DNA of 64,000 nucleotides from Corythucha ciliata (GCA_038030265.1 CM075940.1:29736940-29800939); one strand, 5' to 3'; positions 1 through 13,100 are shown, counted from the first letter of the stretch. The notes: generated by a model not told the origin, from the letters alone. A program made the numbers and translations.

Positions 1-960
1 GTCTTCTGCTCTCGAGTTGATGGCATAGGGAATTCTCTGATTTTAAACTTGCTCTCTTTGGAGTCCCACAGGGTTTCGTCCTCGGGACTTGGCATTCTGT
101 TTTCCTCCTAATACAAAGTGTTTTTTTACGCCGACGGTATTACTCTGATATATTCTGAAAATGGCAACAGTGGAAGAGTGCGTTAAAATCGTGCGAGACT
201 GGTGCCAAGTCAATGGCCTCAGTTTGAATCACAATAAAACACAGAGCCTTCAAGTGAGTTTGAAACGTTCGAGCGGTCATTCTACTAATGTTGTTTGTAG
301 AACAACATTCTACAACCTAGGATTCTTCTATGGATTGGGACCCTCATGTTGACGGTCTTTTCATACTCCGTCGGCTAAAGTCTTCACTGGATGAAATGAC
401 TCTCCTTAAGGTCTACTTCGCGTTTTTTCGTAGCCATCTTACATATGGAACAATATTGTGGGGGAACGCTGGGCGGCTCTGAGGCTCCGGGGGGGGGGGC
501 GGGTTGAAAGTGTTCAAACTGCAGAAAAAGGCTATAAGGCTACTGAAAGGCTTTGGGTCGAGGGAGTCCTGTCGAGGTTCTTTTGAGGATCTACGCACCG
601 GCTTTTGAGGTCTTATACCGGTCTATTCATTTAACAATGCCTTCTGTATGTGAAGGGGAGTCCAACTGTTTCTTTCCATGATGTTCATATCTATGAGACC
701 AGAGGAGCGCACAAGATTGTGGGTCAAATCAATTAACAGTTTCTTGGGAGTGGGTACCAAGCTGTTCAACTGCGTGCCTGTCGAATTGAGGAACCTTGAA
801 GAGAGCTATTTCAGGAAGAAAATGAAGGCTTTCATCACGGAAGCTGAGCCCTACGCGCTTCAAGATTTTATTGAATATTTTTAAACTTTGTTAAAAAAAA
901 CAAAGACTTGACGCTGTATTTGTCAGAAGACGGCTGTAAGAAATAAATAAATAGTCAACT
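1..960 (+). pseudogene. Decayed non-LTR retrotransposon, RT 3' half
   Basis: The plus strand carries broken pieces of a reverse transcriptase. First comes a GVPQG-like motif (near 60-75), then a YADG version of the catalytic YADD box (near 127-140). Next is thumb-region sequence with 'LTYGTILWGN' (near 430-470) and a C-terminal end (678-884) matching the 'YNALPSHL' tail of the element at 2815-5393. Frames change repeatedly and stops interrupt the reading, and a run of ten G at 489-498 adds another break. The 3' end is A-rich (AAATAAATAAATAG near 940-952). It continues left of the window. Jockey/CR1-like by resemblance to the larger copy; the clade is inference. Confidence 0.75.
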
Positions 961-1041
961 TCATATTGAGTAGTTCCCCACCCTGAAACCGTATATTTCG
1001 CTCCAGAATCTTCCGTCCTTCGTCTTTCCTCACAATCAGCA

Positions 1042-2844
1042 CTAAAGGATATAATCTTTCAAATATCCAGGTGGTTTACGTTGTCTGGTAGGTCGATGTG
1101 GACGAGAAGGTTGAGGCTGGCTTGGTGAATCGTGCTGGGTGGAAACATCGCCGGAGGAACTGGCATGCGGCGATGTATCAACTGGAGGTGGATCAGACTG
1201 AGGAGAGAATTGAGTATTCTGACCAGCAAGTTGATTAGGAAATGGAATTCCGTAACATTGTTGTGAACTGTGTGTTGGTGCAAAAGTCACATGCTTTTTT
1301 GGTACTAGCGTCGAGATCAATTGATTAATGTGACGTTTGACGTGTCGCCCAGAGTCTAATTCGATGACATAGTGCAGCTGTCCAAGTTTTCTTATAACGG
1401 CACCGAACTGCCAAACATCTTTGTTTCCCACGTGAACTTTTGTTTGAATTCTCTCCCCCACGCGAAGTGAGCGAACGCGCATAGAACACGGTTTAGAGGG
1501 AATCATCGCTTTTAAGTTGGAAAGGAGAGCATCGAGGCGAGTACGGAGTTTACTTTTTAAATATATCTCGGCAGGAGACTGACCGGTAGACAGGGGTGTA
1601 GTTCTGTAGTAAAACATGATTTTTTGTAGTTTGATGGAAAGCGGGGTCGTATCATCAGCGGCAGCTTTGAGGCGTCTTTTTAGCGTCTGGATGCAGCGTT
1701 CCGCAAGACCATTCGTGGCAGGGTGACTTGGGGCGCTGAATTTCTGGAAGATCCCACGTTCCTCGCTTTTAAAAGCGGATGCATTGTCGGATACTAGAAC
1801 TGAAGGATAACCATGAACGGTGAATATGTTTTCGAGGAGAGCGATGGTCTGTGCTGAGAACGGTGCGTTTCGAATGGTGCGCACTTCTGCCCACTTTGAT
1901 TTTGTGTCTATGCAGATAAGAAAAAAATGTCCTTCAACTGGACCCGCATAGTCGACATGAACCCTGTCCCAGTTCTCGTCGAGCTGATCCCAAGGATGAA
2001 TGGGAACTTTCTTCGGGTTGTGACGGACTTTTGCACAAGACTCGCAGATTTTCACCATTTTTTCTATGTCTTTGTCCTATCTTTCCCAATAAACATATAT
2101 TCGTGCGAGCTGTTTCATTTTAGTTATTCCCAAGTGTGACATGTGAAGCTCTGTAAGAAGAGGCCCCTGGAGGGTTTTCGGAATTACGGCTCGATCCGAT
2201 CGGAATAGCATGTTGCCTGATATAGTATAGGGGCTATCTTTGCGACTCTGTTTGAGTTCGTGCAGCAGGGCTTGTAATTCTTGATCTCTAACTGTTTCAC
2301 GAGCTATGGTATCAGCGGTGATGAATTTGCTGGAGATTTGGAGCAGGGTCTCCGCGTTGAGAGTAGTGACTTCTTCATCCATCGCTATTTTCGATGAAAT
2401 GCTTGAGGAAGGAACTGTGGTGCGAGACAAGCAATCAACGTTGTCATTTTCCTCGCTTTTCTTGTATCGAATAGTGTAGTCGAGTCCACTAAGAAAAGAG
2501 GCATACCGTAGTAAGCGCGACGATGTCATTTATGGCAGGGTCCGGTTGGGATGAAAAGTATGAGAAAGTGGCTTGTTGCCGGTGACTAAAACAAGGCTTT
2601 TACCGAAAATGTAGTTGAAAAAATGGGTTGTTCCGTTGACAATGGCTAAGGCTTCTCGGTCGAGTTGGCTGTAGTTTGATTCAGCCTGCGTCAGAGCTCG
2701 GGAGGCGTAAGCAATTGGTCTTTCGTGACCTTCAATTTCATGGCTGAGTACTGCTGCGATCCCAGTGGGGCTGGCGTCTGTCGTAAGGATAACAATTTTT
2801 GATGGGTCGTTGATGGCCGCACCTGACTTAGTAATATGCTGCAT
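1042..2844 (-). pseudogene. pol: Gypsy pol: RNase H and integrase
   Basis: The 3' part of gypsy pol on the minus strand. RNase H starts near 2800 with the TTDASPTGIAAVL active-site region and continues through 'REALAIV'. It shifts frame near 2530 and ends in the 'DCLSR' boundary typical of gypsy elements. Integrase follows: an H-H-C-C finger (HMSHLG ... CESCAK), then the core with D in 'VDYAG', D in 'SDNASAF' and E in 'NGLAERCIQTLKRR'. The C-terminal part ends in 'PPGYLKDYIL', a common gypsy ending. Stops or frameshifts near 2077 and 2529 break it into three pieces, so it is a pseudogene. Confidence 0.9.
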
Positions 2845-5393
2845 TTACCGGCCTCCTAGCTCACAATTTCACTATTTTCTCGAGCTCTTCGACGCCTTTC
2901 TGACCAAGGCTTTCTCGTATTCCGCTCCTTTTGTGTTGGCGGGCGATTTCAATATTGACTTCGATGAGGATTCTAGTAACTGCTTGGCCTTCAGAGACGT
3001 TATCGCCTCGTTTGGTTTGTCATTGACTATCACCGGGCCCACAAGAACTCATTACACCGGCAAAGGCTCCTGCCTCGATAACTTCATAACGAACTTCTCG
3101 TCTTCATCGTTTTTCTCTGGCCACAGTTCACTCCACCTTTCGGACCACCGTGCTCAGGAATTTTCGATTCAGCTCCACAATTGCCTCGACTCTCCTGGAT
3201 CCAGAATTTCGCGTCTCATTTCCCCGGAGAGTCTTCTTGCTCTGAGGCACTTTCTCTGCATATAACGGGCTCTGGTTCTCCACTTATTCCGAAGAATGTC
3301 CTAAATTGAGGGCTGATGCATTTATTCACACATTCCTTTCGGCCGTGGACCTTGCGGTGCCGCTTCAGAGTGTCAAAATTCCTGGCTCTCAGAGGAGGCG
3401 GAACCCCTGGTTTACCGAAGAACTTCGGCTGAAGAAGCGCCGCTGTGAGGATCTTTCCGCTCTCCGAAATTCTTCTTCAACATTCGCCCCGTCAGTTATT
3501 GCGCCTCTCCTTCGTTCCGCTCGCAAGGACTTCCGAACAAGCGTACTTGAAGCGAAAAAGGCATATAACGATTCCCTGATAATAAATAATACCAGCAATT
3601 TCAATAAAACGGTATGGTACGTGGTCAAGGGCGAACTGCCGTTGGGTGCTCGGGGCTCGTCTGGACCTGTCAGTGGTCTTGATGCCGATGGATTTAACAA
3701 TTTCTTTATTAGTGCGGCCGCCACCGGTGTCGACTCGCTGCCCGATTCTCCTTCTAGCTTCCGCGATTTCTTGCGCCCGGATTTCAGCGCCTCCTTCTCC
3801 CTTAAGAGTGTCTCGGTCGAGGATGTTTTTAGTGCTATCGCCAGTTTGAAGAACTCTACTTCGTACGACTACTACTGGTTAAACGTCGATATTGTCAAGT
3901 CGTCAGCTGACCTCATTGCAGAACCACTTTCTTCTGTCATCAACAGCTTTTTTGAGACTGGCTCTTTCCCTGAGTGCCTGAACATATCAGTTGTGACTCC
4001 CGTACCGAAAAAGGGCAACCAAGTTTACAGTGACTTTCGGCCAATCTCCATCATCCCAGTTTTCACACGCGTAGTCGAGCGCCTCGTCCTTAATCAGTTA
4101 CTGGACTTCCTTGAACAGAATAAGATTCTCGCCGAGAATCAGCATGGTTTTAGGAGGGGCCGTTCTACTTCCATCGCCGCTATTCGTTTGCTGCAATCGG
4201 TAATGTCCGGGCTTGAGTCTGGCTCAAAGGTGGGTCTCAGACTTTTCGACCTCTCTCGGGCTTTTGACTCCATTGACGTCGGGATCCTATCTGAGAAACT
4301 TCGTTATTACGGTTTCGATGAGCGTTCCGTCAGTTTTCTACATTCATACCTCGTCGGCTGGCTGCAGTGCGTGGCGTACGGGGGAGTCAGATCGGACCCT
4401 ACTCCGGCTCTGGACCTTGGAGTTAGGCAGGGCTCAATCCTCGGTCCCCTCCTATTTCTTCTTTATGTTAATGATTTATGCTTAGCATCCTCGTCCCTTC
4501 TCTCGTCCGAGATCTTTCTCTACGCCGATGATACGACGGTACTCTGCACGGGTGATTCTGAGGCCGAGCTTTTTAATGAGCTGGAAGCGGCAACTTCGCT
4601 AATAGAATCATGGTGTTTGGCCAATCGTCTCGTTCTTAACGACAATAAAACTCAAGACTTAGTTTATGATCTCAAAGGGCCCCATAAGTTTGTCAAGTTC
4701 CTAGGTCTCTTCATCGATTCGCGTATGTCCTGGGACAGTCACATCGAACACCTTTCGCCCCACCTATCAAGGGCCACCTTCGTGCTTCGCCGCTTGAAAA
4801 AGGTCGTGTCAGCTGAGGCGCTGCGACTGGTTTTCTTCGGGCTCTTCTATTCCCGTATGACGTACGGTATTCTTGCCTGGGGGAATTCCTCGGGAGCAGT
4901 GAAAATCTTCCGCTTCCAAAAGGCCGCTATTCGTGTGCTTTGCGGACTGCATCCACGCCAGTCGTGCCGTGGGTCGTTCAGGAAGCTGAGTGTGTTGACC
5001 TTCCATGGTGCTTACATACTCAGCATTTTGCTCTTTGTGCGGTCACACTTGACCGAGTTTCCTCTCAGCTCTGCCTCTCACAATTACTCGACGCGACGTG
5101 CTGACGACCTATCTGCACCATTTGTGCGCCTAGCTGCTTCTGCCAGGTTGAACCCAAGCTCCGTGGGCGTGAGTCTTTATAATGCCCTCCCTTCCCACCT
5201 CAAGGACCACAGCATCTCACTGGCTAAATTCAAGACTCAGGTTCGCCACCTTATCCTTGATCTTGAGCCTTACTCGATCGCAGAGTTTGACCTTGCTCTA
5301 CGCTCCAAATGAGTTGTTTCTCTATTATATTTTGACAATGCCTTATAAATTCATTTATGCTGGCAATAAAATTATTATTATTATTATTATTAA
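2815..5393 (+). mobile_element. 5'-truncated non-LTR retrotransposon (Jockey/CR1-like) inside the gypsy element
   Basis: The insertion begins inside an endonuclease domain and ends in an (ATT)n tail at about 5370-5393, the typical structure of a 5'-truncated target-primed insertion. On both sides the minus-strand sequence is gypsy pol: the RT connection region above 5400 and RNase H below 2830. Gypsy sequence near 2810-2845 also reads as endonuclease on the plus strand, so the left boundary is uncertain by about 30 bp. I could not define a clean target-site duplication. Confidence 0.85.
2820..5312 (+). pseudogene. Non-LTR ORF2: partial endonuclease plus reverse transcriptase
   Basis: The first part (2820-3265) is the C-terminal half of an AP-endonuclease-like domain: 'CIYRPPSS', 'AGDFNIDF', then 'LSDHRAQEF' containing the SDH motif. 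A frame break near 3265-3306 separates it from a 668-residue open frame (3306-5312) with a nearly intact reverse transcriptase. Visible motifs are 'FRPISIIPVFTRVVERL', 'QHGFRRGRST', 'LFDLSRAFDS', 'GVRQGSILGPLLF' and the catalytic 'YADDT' box (near 4530). The C-terminal region ends in 'YNALPSHLKD'. There is no RNase H domain. The long open RT suggests a fairly recent insertion. The missing 5' end and the frame break make it inactive as it stands. Confidence 0.88.
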
Positions 5394-5570
5394 GGAATGA
5401 GCACCCGATCACTACATAATTCGGACTTCAGAGTCAAGAACGCTGATTCAGCTGCTGTGGACCAAATGAATCGTTCATCTTTTCGAAGTAAACGTCGCAA
5501 TGGAAACGTCTTTGATGAAAAATCTGGAATAAATTTTGCGTAATATGTTACTAAACCAAGGAAACGTCTG
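5394..5570 (-). pseudogene. Gypsy RT connection-region remnant
   Basis: Read on the minus strand, this short piece gives the 'YYAKFIPDFSS' connection motif and a following AF..LK..L segment, which lie between the RT palm and RNase H in gypsy pol. It directly abuts the protease segment. All RT fingers and palm sequence (normally about 250-300 residues) is therefore missing. The break is a simple internal deletion and is distinct from the non-LTR insertion at 5393. Confidence 0.8.
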
Positions 5571-6740
5571 AGTTATCGATGATCGGGATGGTCGGAGTAA
5601 GATCGAAATGTGACTTTGGTAGGTTGAAGTGGAACGTTGAGTTTAAGCTTTTGGAAATCGGTTTCTGATAGCAGGGAAAACGAGCGCCTGAGTCAACTTC
5701 AAAGGATTGAGGCTTCTTGTTAAGAGTAACGGTGACGATGTATTTGTCTGAGTCATGACCTATTTCGTATAGATCCTCTGTGTCTTCCATTCGAACGATT
5801 CTATATTCATTCGAAACAACATTTCCATCTTGAGAATTCCGGAGAAGTGAGGTGATGCACACCTTCGAGACATGGCCAATTTTACCGCAGGAAGAACACT
5901 TTAGTGACATACGATCTTTCGTGCACTCGCGCGATGTGTGGTTTGACCAACCGCAATTCAGACAGAGATTATCGATGCCTAACGCTCGGTAATCGACACG
6001 ACGTTTGGACGGAAATCGTTGATTAGGACGACGACTGCGGCTTTTTGGGCGGGAACGTTTTTCATAATGAGGTCTAGTGGCTCTGTGAAGTTTATGGGTA
6101 TCAGTGAATTTCATCCGATGGTTTGTCAAAAGTTTTGGCCGACTGGTTCGATTCATAGTGGGACGCTTCAAGTACTACGGCTTTACTGAGCAGGGCTTCA
6201 AAACCATCGAGGGAAGTGTCCTGTAGGAGTCTTTCAGGCCTCTGATGAATTGGGCGCGAAGAAACGAGTCAGCAATGGATAATCTCGTATCACAGGCGGT
6301 GCAAGTAGTGTAGAAATTGCAATCTTTCAGGTTCCCTTTGAGTGAAGCGAAAAATCTGATATTGATTGGTGTGACTGTTGAGTGACATGGAGAAAATAAT
6401 GCTGAGAGACGACTGAAGATATAACTGGAGAGAGCGTTTTCGTGAAGTGTGTAACTAATTGGGTGAAGTCTGTCCTTGACTGGCTTTTCTGGACCTAAAA
6501 ATGCAGCGTGACTGTTGTAGTGCTCTTTTCCGATTGAAGAGCACAATGAGCTTTTTTCTTCTGATCGCTAATGTTTTTGAGGTCGCAATAGTTGTCAAAT
6601 CGTTCCAAGTAGGAAGATAATTTTTCATTTTTGGCGTCATAGCTTTCGAACGGTATGATCTGAGGAACTGATGGGTTTGGTTGACTTCCAAAAGCGGTTG
6701 TCAAAAGTGACATGAATCTGTCGAATTGTTCTTCATTCAT
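5551..6740 (-). pseudogene. gag: Gypsy gag and protease
   Basis: Starting at 6740 on the minus strand is a gag N-terminus ('MNEEQFDRFMSLL', then 'YLERFDNYC', typical of gypsy capsids). Frame changes near 6500 and 6175 break the capsid. The last piece (6171-5551) is basic and carries two CCHC zinc knuckles (C-L-N-C-x4-H-x4-C and C-S-S-C-x4-H-x4-C). A retroviral-type aspartic protease start with the DSGA active site follows near 5700. The protease runs out into the deletion that removed RT. This is the gag/PR part of the element whose RNase H and integrase lie at 2844-1042. Confidence 0.85.
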
Positions 6741-7132
6741 GACGATCAGAACGAAGTGAAAAAAAATTCCGGGAAAATCACTGACCGAATACGATCTTTA
6801 TCCTCGTCGACAACTTGCTGTGACAAGAGTGGCCGGAAATAAAAGGAAAGGCATTTTCTGTTGACTCAATAACAATTATTTATTTTTCTAAAATTCAGAT
6901 GTGTGTGGGTTTTTAATGAACAACTGATAAAGAGTTCGAATGCTGTTCATTACAACTTCTCTCTGCTGAAAAATCCGACCTGCCTAGTTTCAGAACTTGG
7001 AGGGCGAACCGTCGCCATATTATTGTTATTATTATTTTGTAAAAGTTAATCTTGAGAAGAGAGGAATGGGATTGCCAATTTAACACAATTTCAGAGCAGA
7101 GAGATCTCCAGCCGTTATTGCATTTTCTATAC

Positions 7133-10100
7133 TTGCCTCAAATATCTTGAAGCTATGGATTTTTTCACATCAATTGTTTTATGCTTCAGTTGCTCGCTTA
7201 AAAACCCTTTATAAGTCAAATATCCGCTCACTAGTAGAAATGTGTCTGTATGTAGTATAGCAGTCCTTGCAATCACAGACCATGGTTGACTTATAAACTG
7301 AAAATTAAACATTTCTTTCGTTAAAGCTTTCAATTGTAGACTAGCTAAGCACCTTGTTTCATAATTTTAAACACACTATGAGGTTTAATTGATAAATCTA
7401 AAAAACAAATATAAATCGAGAAAAAAAAAATACCTCAACCATTGAAGTTCTATTAATGTATGGTTTGTACAGAAGAGCCATTTGCTTGTGCGACAGAAGA
7501 AGAGATAGAGAACTTAAAGCTCTGATCCCATTTAATTCCATTAAGCCCTGTTCAGAGCTGTCAAATAATTCTCTCAAATTCCTTCTGACTGAAAAACAGT
7601 ACGCAACTTCCTTTAGGCCTAGAAAAAAGAAATTCAAAATGTGATTTAATGTCCCACCCTTTACCCCTTATCCGGCACAACAGCCTTTGATAAAAGAGAT
7701 GACGTCCTGGTTGACAGGTATATCCTCAGCCTCCTTCCCATGCCCCCCCCCCCCAACAACACCGGAAGTTTTGGCTCGATCAAGTTTTGTTTGAGACTAA
7801 CCCCCCCCCCTCTCTCGACCGACCCCAAAACTAGGGAGTCGCATCATTTCGCTTCGAAGGACGTCGCGTACAAAACTTTAAAGATGGGTTTCGCGCGAGA
7901 CTGTGAAGAGGGTGTGGAAGGGGGCTCGTGGACTAACTTTAACTTTATGTATCCAAATCGTCCTTTTATTGACACTTTTCCAACAGTAAGTTTACGGGTT
8001 AATATTTTAGTTCTCGATTAATTTTCGAAAATGTCGTCTTATATTAAGTGGCAACTACAGACACGGCTATTTTTTTCACTCGCAATATTTATGGATCCCT
8101 CTGCCACTAATTTCTATATACTCGCGCCAGGCACTGCTCTCTCCGTTCTATAGTTACAAAGTTCTAAAATTTCTACTCGAATCGTATTGTACGAATGAAA
8201 TATACTGGAAAAAGAGTCAGTAAGCAACACTTGGGGCAAATTGTAGTGTGAGGTTTGAGCCCCCTTCGCCAACCATATCTCACAATTTTCAAAACAAGCC
8301 AAGTAATTTCCGTTCAAAGTTTCAGGAAGTACGAGCTTGAACAATAATTTTAAAATACCATTTACCCCCCCGATCTATCATAATACGATATTTTTGATCG
8401 ATTTTGTACTATAAACCGCTTTATAGTATACAAACGAGAATAAATCTCTCTTTACTGACAAAATACGGCGATTACAGATTAGGGAACGAAAAGAAGTTAA
8501 ATGGATTGAACTCTGTGGAAAACGAGAGGAGAAAAAGTAAGCATGTAAATAAATAAAATTAAAAGGGAGTTCTACATTAAAAAGTAATGAAACATGAAAA
8601 CACTCAGCGAAGATTATCCCTGATTTGTCCGACTTTAAACGCGTCCCCATTTCAATAGAGGGAGAAATCGATGGAACTCAAAAGTAACATTAATCTCATA
8701 CATTCTGTTCACGCGTGTTTTAATGGAGACACGACTTTGCAATAAATCATGCATGTTTTCGCAAATTCATAGTTGACTTAATCTATGAGACTGATACAGT
8801 GACCGGGAGTGAAAAGGCGGCTTTTAGGGTCATTGTTGCAGCTTCGAGTCGTGAATCCGACTAATGACACAAATAACAGGGTGGTAAAGCTTGTTTTGTT
8901 TTGGTTTTTTGTACAACTAGTACTAGCGAATGACTCATAGGGACAGGCAATTTACTCATTGCTCAGAGCTGATCTCTTTTTCTTCCTCTTTGGGCAGCTG
9001 AAATTGTTACCCAAGAACAAACAGAGGGAGATGATGGGCCAGGTTTGTCAACAAGCAAAGTAAACGAGACAAAATCTAAACGCTGCTTTGAATTGAATAT
9101 CCACAGTGTTGTTGAGGGGGGTGGGTGGATTTAAGAGGACGATTGGGACTTGGACACCCTCCCTCGACACGATGAATCATTAGCCCGCCCCTCGTCTCAC
9201 CACACGCACGCACAGAGTCTCTGTGATTTGTGAAATGAAAAGATTCGTAAAGCGTCAATCGTCAGCGGAAACCGCCTCTCAGCACCCTATGAATACACCT
9301 TATCATTACAGTGATCAGGGCCGTTTCTAGCCCTCGCAGGGCCCCCTAGCAGCCGGTGGAGACGCGGATTCAGGTTTTGCTTAAAAGGCAGGGGTTACAG
9401 AAATTGCATGCTTTGCTCTACAAAAAACTCGCTTGATAGCCACTCGCATCCTTCAAATAGCTAAACTAGGTATTCCCACAAAAAACCGGATACGCTGACT
9501 ACAGTCGCGCCAAAAAATGAAGATTTTCGCGCCTTAAAAATGACTAAACTTACTATTTACGACCTAAAAATAGCAAAACTGGCGATTGCCGCTCTAATTG
9601 TAGTCGAACTGACTTTCCGTGCCTTATAAATTGCTAGACGTACGTTAGGGAGCCATGAAAATACCTGAAAAGTACACGATTCGCCCCCCTAAAAATGGCT
9701 AAATTGACCATTCGCGCACGAAAAGTGTCCTTGACTTTTTGGATACTTGGCGTCCGAAAAACAGCTAAATTGGCTCCACGCACTCTAAAAATGGCCAAAA
9801 ACTGACGATTCGCACCCTTAAAATGCCTATACAGATGACTCCCGCCTTGAAAAAAGGCAAAAGCGCGCCAAGAATGGTCAAAACTGAGCACTCCCGCCTT
9901 TTACTTCGCCAACGAAAAATTGCAAAAATTGACTCTATACGCCCTAAAAATAGATTCGTGCCCTAAAACGTGTTTTATTCGTTGACTCGTTAGAAAATAA
10001 TGGCTCAAATAAAACAAGTGGGAAAAGATTTTTCATTTCTTTGCCTTAATTATTATGAAAATTCTACAATCCCAAGACAGTTAGGTACAACGTACAAAGA

Positions 10101-13100
10101 GATCAAAAAAGCCCCCTAAAACAGACTATTTGTCAATAAAATTAATGATGTTCAAAAATGGCGATTCAGCCATGAAACTGCGGGATTGTTTTGCGATTGA
10201 TAGCAGATTGAACCGAACAGTACCTATTTTGCACTTTTGTGGAAAGAATATTTTGCTAGTCCGGCCAATGAAATCACCTGTCTGTTCGTCTCTGTAGCTG
10301 TCATAAGTGCCCCAAATAAGCGGCTGAAACGAAGGACTTGGACGGGGAATGTTCACAAACTTGGCTGGGACACGATCAATTGAATCGAAAGTGGAAAATT
10401 GTCGAACTGCAGAGGCAGACTGCGAGCACAGTAAGAGTGGCCTCCATTGAGACACGTCGTTCCTGGGGCCGAAGTTAAAACACGTTCAAGTTTCGTACCG
10501 AGAGATCCTTCAAGATGCGAATTTATTGGACTTAGCTCTGTCTCAATTGAACAAACAAGTTCCGTATGTTCGGCTCTTTCAAATATCAATTTCGTAATTA
10601 TGTCTTCTTCAAAAGACAATTTCGCGAGGTTTCCCTCATTCGAAAAATCAATTTCGCGGGATCTCCAGGGGATTTTCCAGGATTTGCCCCTTTAAAGCGT
10701 AAATTGGGCAGATTTCTCTTCTTTTAAACCCCACGTTTTGGTCCACTTTAACAACCAAATTCCTTGGATTTGGCTATTTAAAATGGACATTTCGGGTGTT
10801 TGGCTCAAATACGCCAATTTCACTTTCACATGTTTGGATCTTTCAAGACCCCTTTTTGTGGACAAGGCGCCTTCAAAGCCAATTTCGCGGATTTTCATGG
10901 TTGGAAAATCCAATTTCTTGGGGCTGAATTCTTCAAAAACCAAATTATTCGGATTTTTAGCTCCGTAAAACTCAAATTTCCTGGATTTTCTCTCCATTAA
11001 ATATCATTATTTTCTGTTCTTGGCCATTTTAGAACACGAGTTTTCAATCGTTTCAACAGTAGTGCCTCAATATCGTAAAAATTAAGCCGAGTGTAACTCC
11101 TCGGGGCCCCTAGGCGGTCGCCTACCTCCTAAAAACGGCCCTGACAGTGCTCAACGTAACAGATTGGATCGCCAGTGCCACTTAAAGTGCCCAAAAATTA
11201 GCATTCCGCGTGATCCATTAGTTTTAGTCTATTTTATCTACTCAATTAGCGGCACCGCAACGAGGTCAGCGTGTGGCGAGGCTCCATGTTACACGTTTGT
11301 GCACTTATCAATCCCGCTAGTTTGCCTAATTCAAAGCCCAAATTTCGCGGATATGCCACGTCAGAAGACCATTTTTCTGGGTTGACTACCTAATAAAGCA
11401 AATTTCACGGATTTTTCCCCATTGAAATCATTGTTTCGTATCAGGGGTTTGGCTCATTTTAAAGAGACATTTCGCGGATCTGCCTCCTTTCAAAAATGAA
11501 TTTAGTGGAGTTGGCAGTGACGTAGCGTGTGCGGGGGTGGTGGGGTCGTCCAGATAACATCAGTTTAATTAATTAAAAATACCGGCGACAGAATTATTCA
11601 TCATATCCATCTTACAACATCTAGATAAGATAAAATTCGGCGTGGTTTACTGATCAGGAGAAACGCCTAGAGTTTCGAGAAACAATGGACCTGGGTGGGG
11701 TTCGGCTTAGCTGATTCCTCGCAGTACGACTTTCAAAGGCGTCACCGTGACACAATTGGACGTGCAGTCATCCAGAGGTTGCGGGTTCAAATCCCGCCGG
11801 GGAGCCCATTTTTTCTCGAAACTCGAATCGTGTTGGGCTATGCCCTTCCATCGTCGTCCGGAAAAATATCACTTTCATTTAATTTATTTAACTGAATACC
11901 GGTGACAACATCTTTCTCAATTTATCGAACTTCATTAAAGGTGGAGATGCACAGATGATTCCACGACCCCCTCCAACCATCCCTCGTCGACAACGCAGCC
12001 AGTATTGTAGCGACGTAGATGGTCCGCCACAGGCCACCAGCAAAACGTCGAGCGCTAATATTCGCGGGTGAAATAGTGAAATAGCAAAAAAAACTCAGCA
12101 GACTCATTTAATATTGAAAAAACGCCCATTCGTTCTCAAGGCAAAACTGGGACGAAAATTGAGAAAAAGCGCTAATTCACACGAATAGACTTGAAAAAAT
12201 CGCTAGAGTTTGCGGCTAAAATTAATAACTATCTAATTCTTGCTTAAAATGTAATAAAGCGCTCATTTGCAGCTAATATTGAGAAAAAACATAAATTCGT
12301 GGCAAAAGACGCTGATTCGCGGATCAATGTGAGAAAATCCGTTAATTTACGACAAAAATTCGGTAACTCGTGGCTAAAATTGAGAAATATAATCCGCGGC
12401 AGAAATCAAGCAAATAATTCAGGGCTAAAAGTGAGAAATATCGCCAAATAGCGGCAAAAATAGTGAAAAAGCGCTAATATGCAGCTATATAAAATTGAGA
12501 AAAACGCAAAATTCACGGATACATATACATTTGATGAAAGCCGCTTATTTAGGGCTAAAACTGACAAAACCCGCTAATTTCCTGGCTAAAATGGAGAAAA
12601 ATGACAACTCTCGGATAATTTGAGAAAATCTGCTAAATTTTCTGAAATCGAGGAATCGTGGTAATTTGCCATTTGTAATCGCGTCCACAACCGAGAAAAA
12701 GCGCTCATTTGCTGCTAAAATGGGAGAAAACACTGATTCGCGTATCAATTTGCGAAAATCCGCTAATTCGCGGGTGCATTTCAGGAAACGCGGTAATGGG
12801 AATGCGCGACTAAAAAAGAGACAAATCGTTAATCCACATGACTAATTGTAAGAAGTGAAAGCAAATGCAAATTTACGGCTAAAATGGAGAAAATGCGCGA
12901 ATGTCCTGCTGAAAATGAGAAAAAATGCTAATGCGTGGGCACACTTGATATGATATAAACACGCATTTGGTATAAATGCGCAAAAAGTTGAGTAAAATAA
13001 AAAAAATAAATAAACCTACTAGTTCTCTGCAAAAACTGATAAAACCCGCGCGCACCGATTCCTGGTTAAAATCCACTCATCTGCATCTAAAATTCAGAAA

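Larger units (their letters stand above)
961..7085 (-). mobile_element. Defective Ty3/gypsy LTR retrotransposon, nested by a non-LTR element
   Basis: Read on the minus strand, the order is gag, zinc knuckles, protease, a small RT remnant, RNase H, integrase: the Ty3/gypsy order. The central RT is deleted, and a plus-strand non-LTR element occupies about 2815-5393. A possible 5' LTR on the minus strand runs from TGTTAAATTGG at 7085 to TCAACA near 6861. No matching 3' LTR is seen: the integrase stop is at 1042 and a purine-rich tract follows, and then the older RT fragment begins by 960. The body probably sits in an intron or downstream part of the NRF-6-like gene on the same strand. It cannot be autonomous. 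Confidence 0.85.
9308..11151. mobile_element. Non-autonomous hAT-like element with minisatellite interior
   Basis: The left end at 9316 starts CAGGGCCGTTTCTAG. The right end at 11143 reads, on the reverse strand, CAGGGCCGTTTTTAGG. The flanks are ACAGTGAT (9308-9315) and ACAGTGCT (11144-11151), an 8-bp target duplication with one mismatch. CAG-starting inverted repeats with 8-bp duplications are typical of hAT transposons. The 1828-bp interior has no transposase. It is largely made of degenerate short tandem repeats: a 'GGCTAAATTGACNATTCGCGC' type (about 9500-9980) and a 'CCAATTTCGCGGATTT' type (about 10490-11000). Confidence 0.78.

Noticed and set aside
961..1041. Gypsy 3' LTR
   Set aside because: The sequence after the integrase stop does not match the candidate 5' LTR at 6861-7085, so a 3' LTR cannot be supported.
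10353..11000. Overlapping open frames on both strands
   Set aside because: They fall in degenerate tandem repeats whose period keeps frames open by chance; no protein family is recognised.
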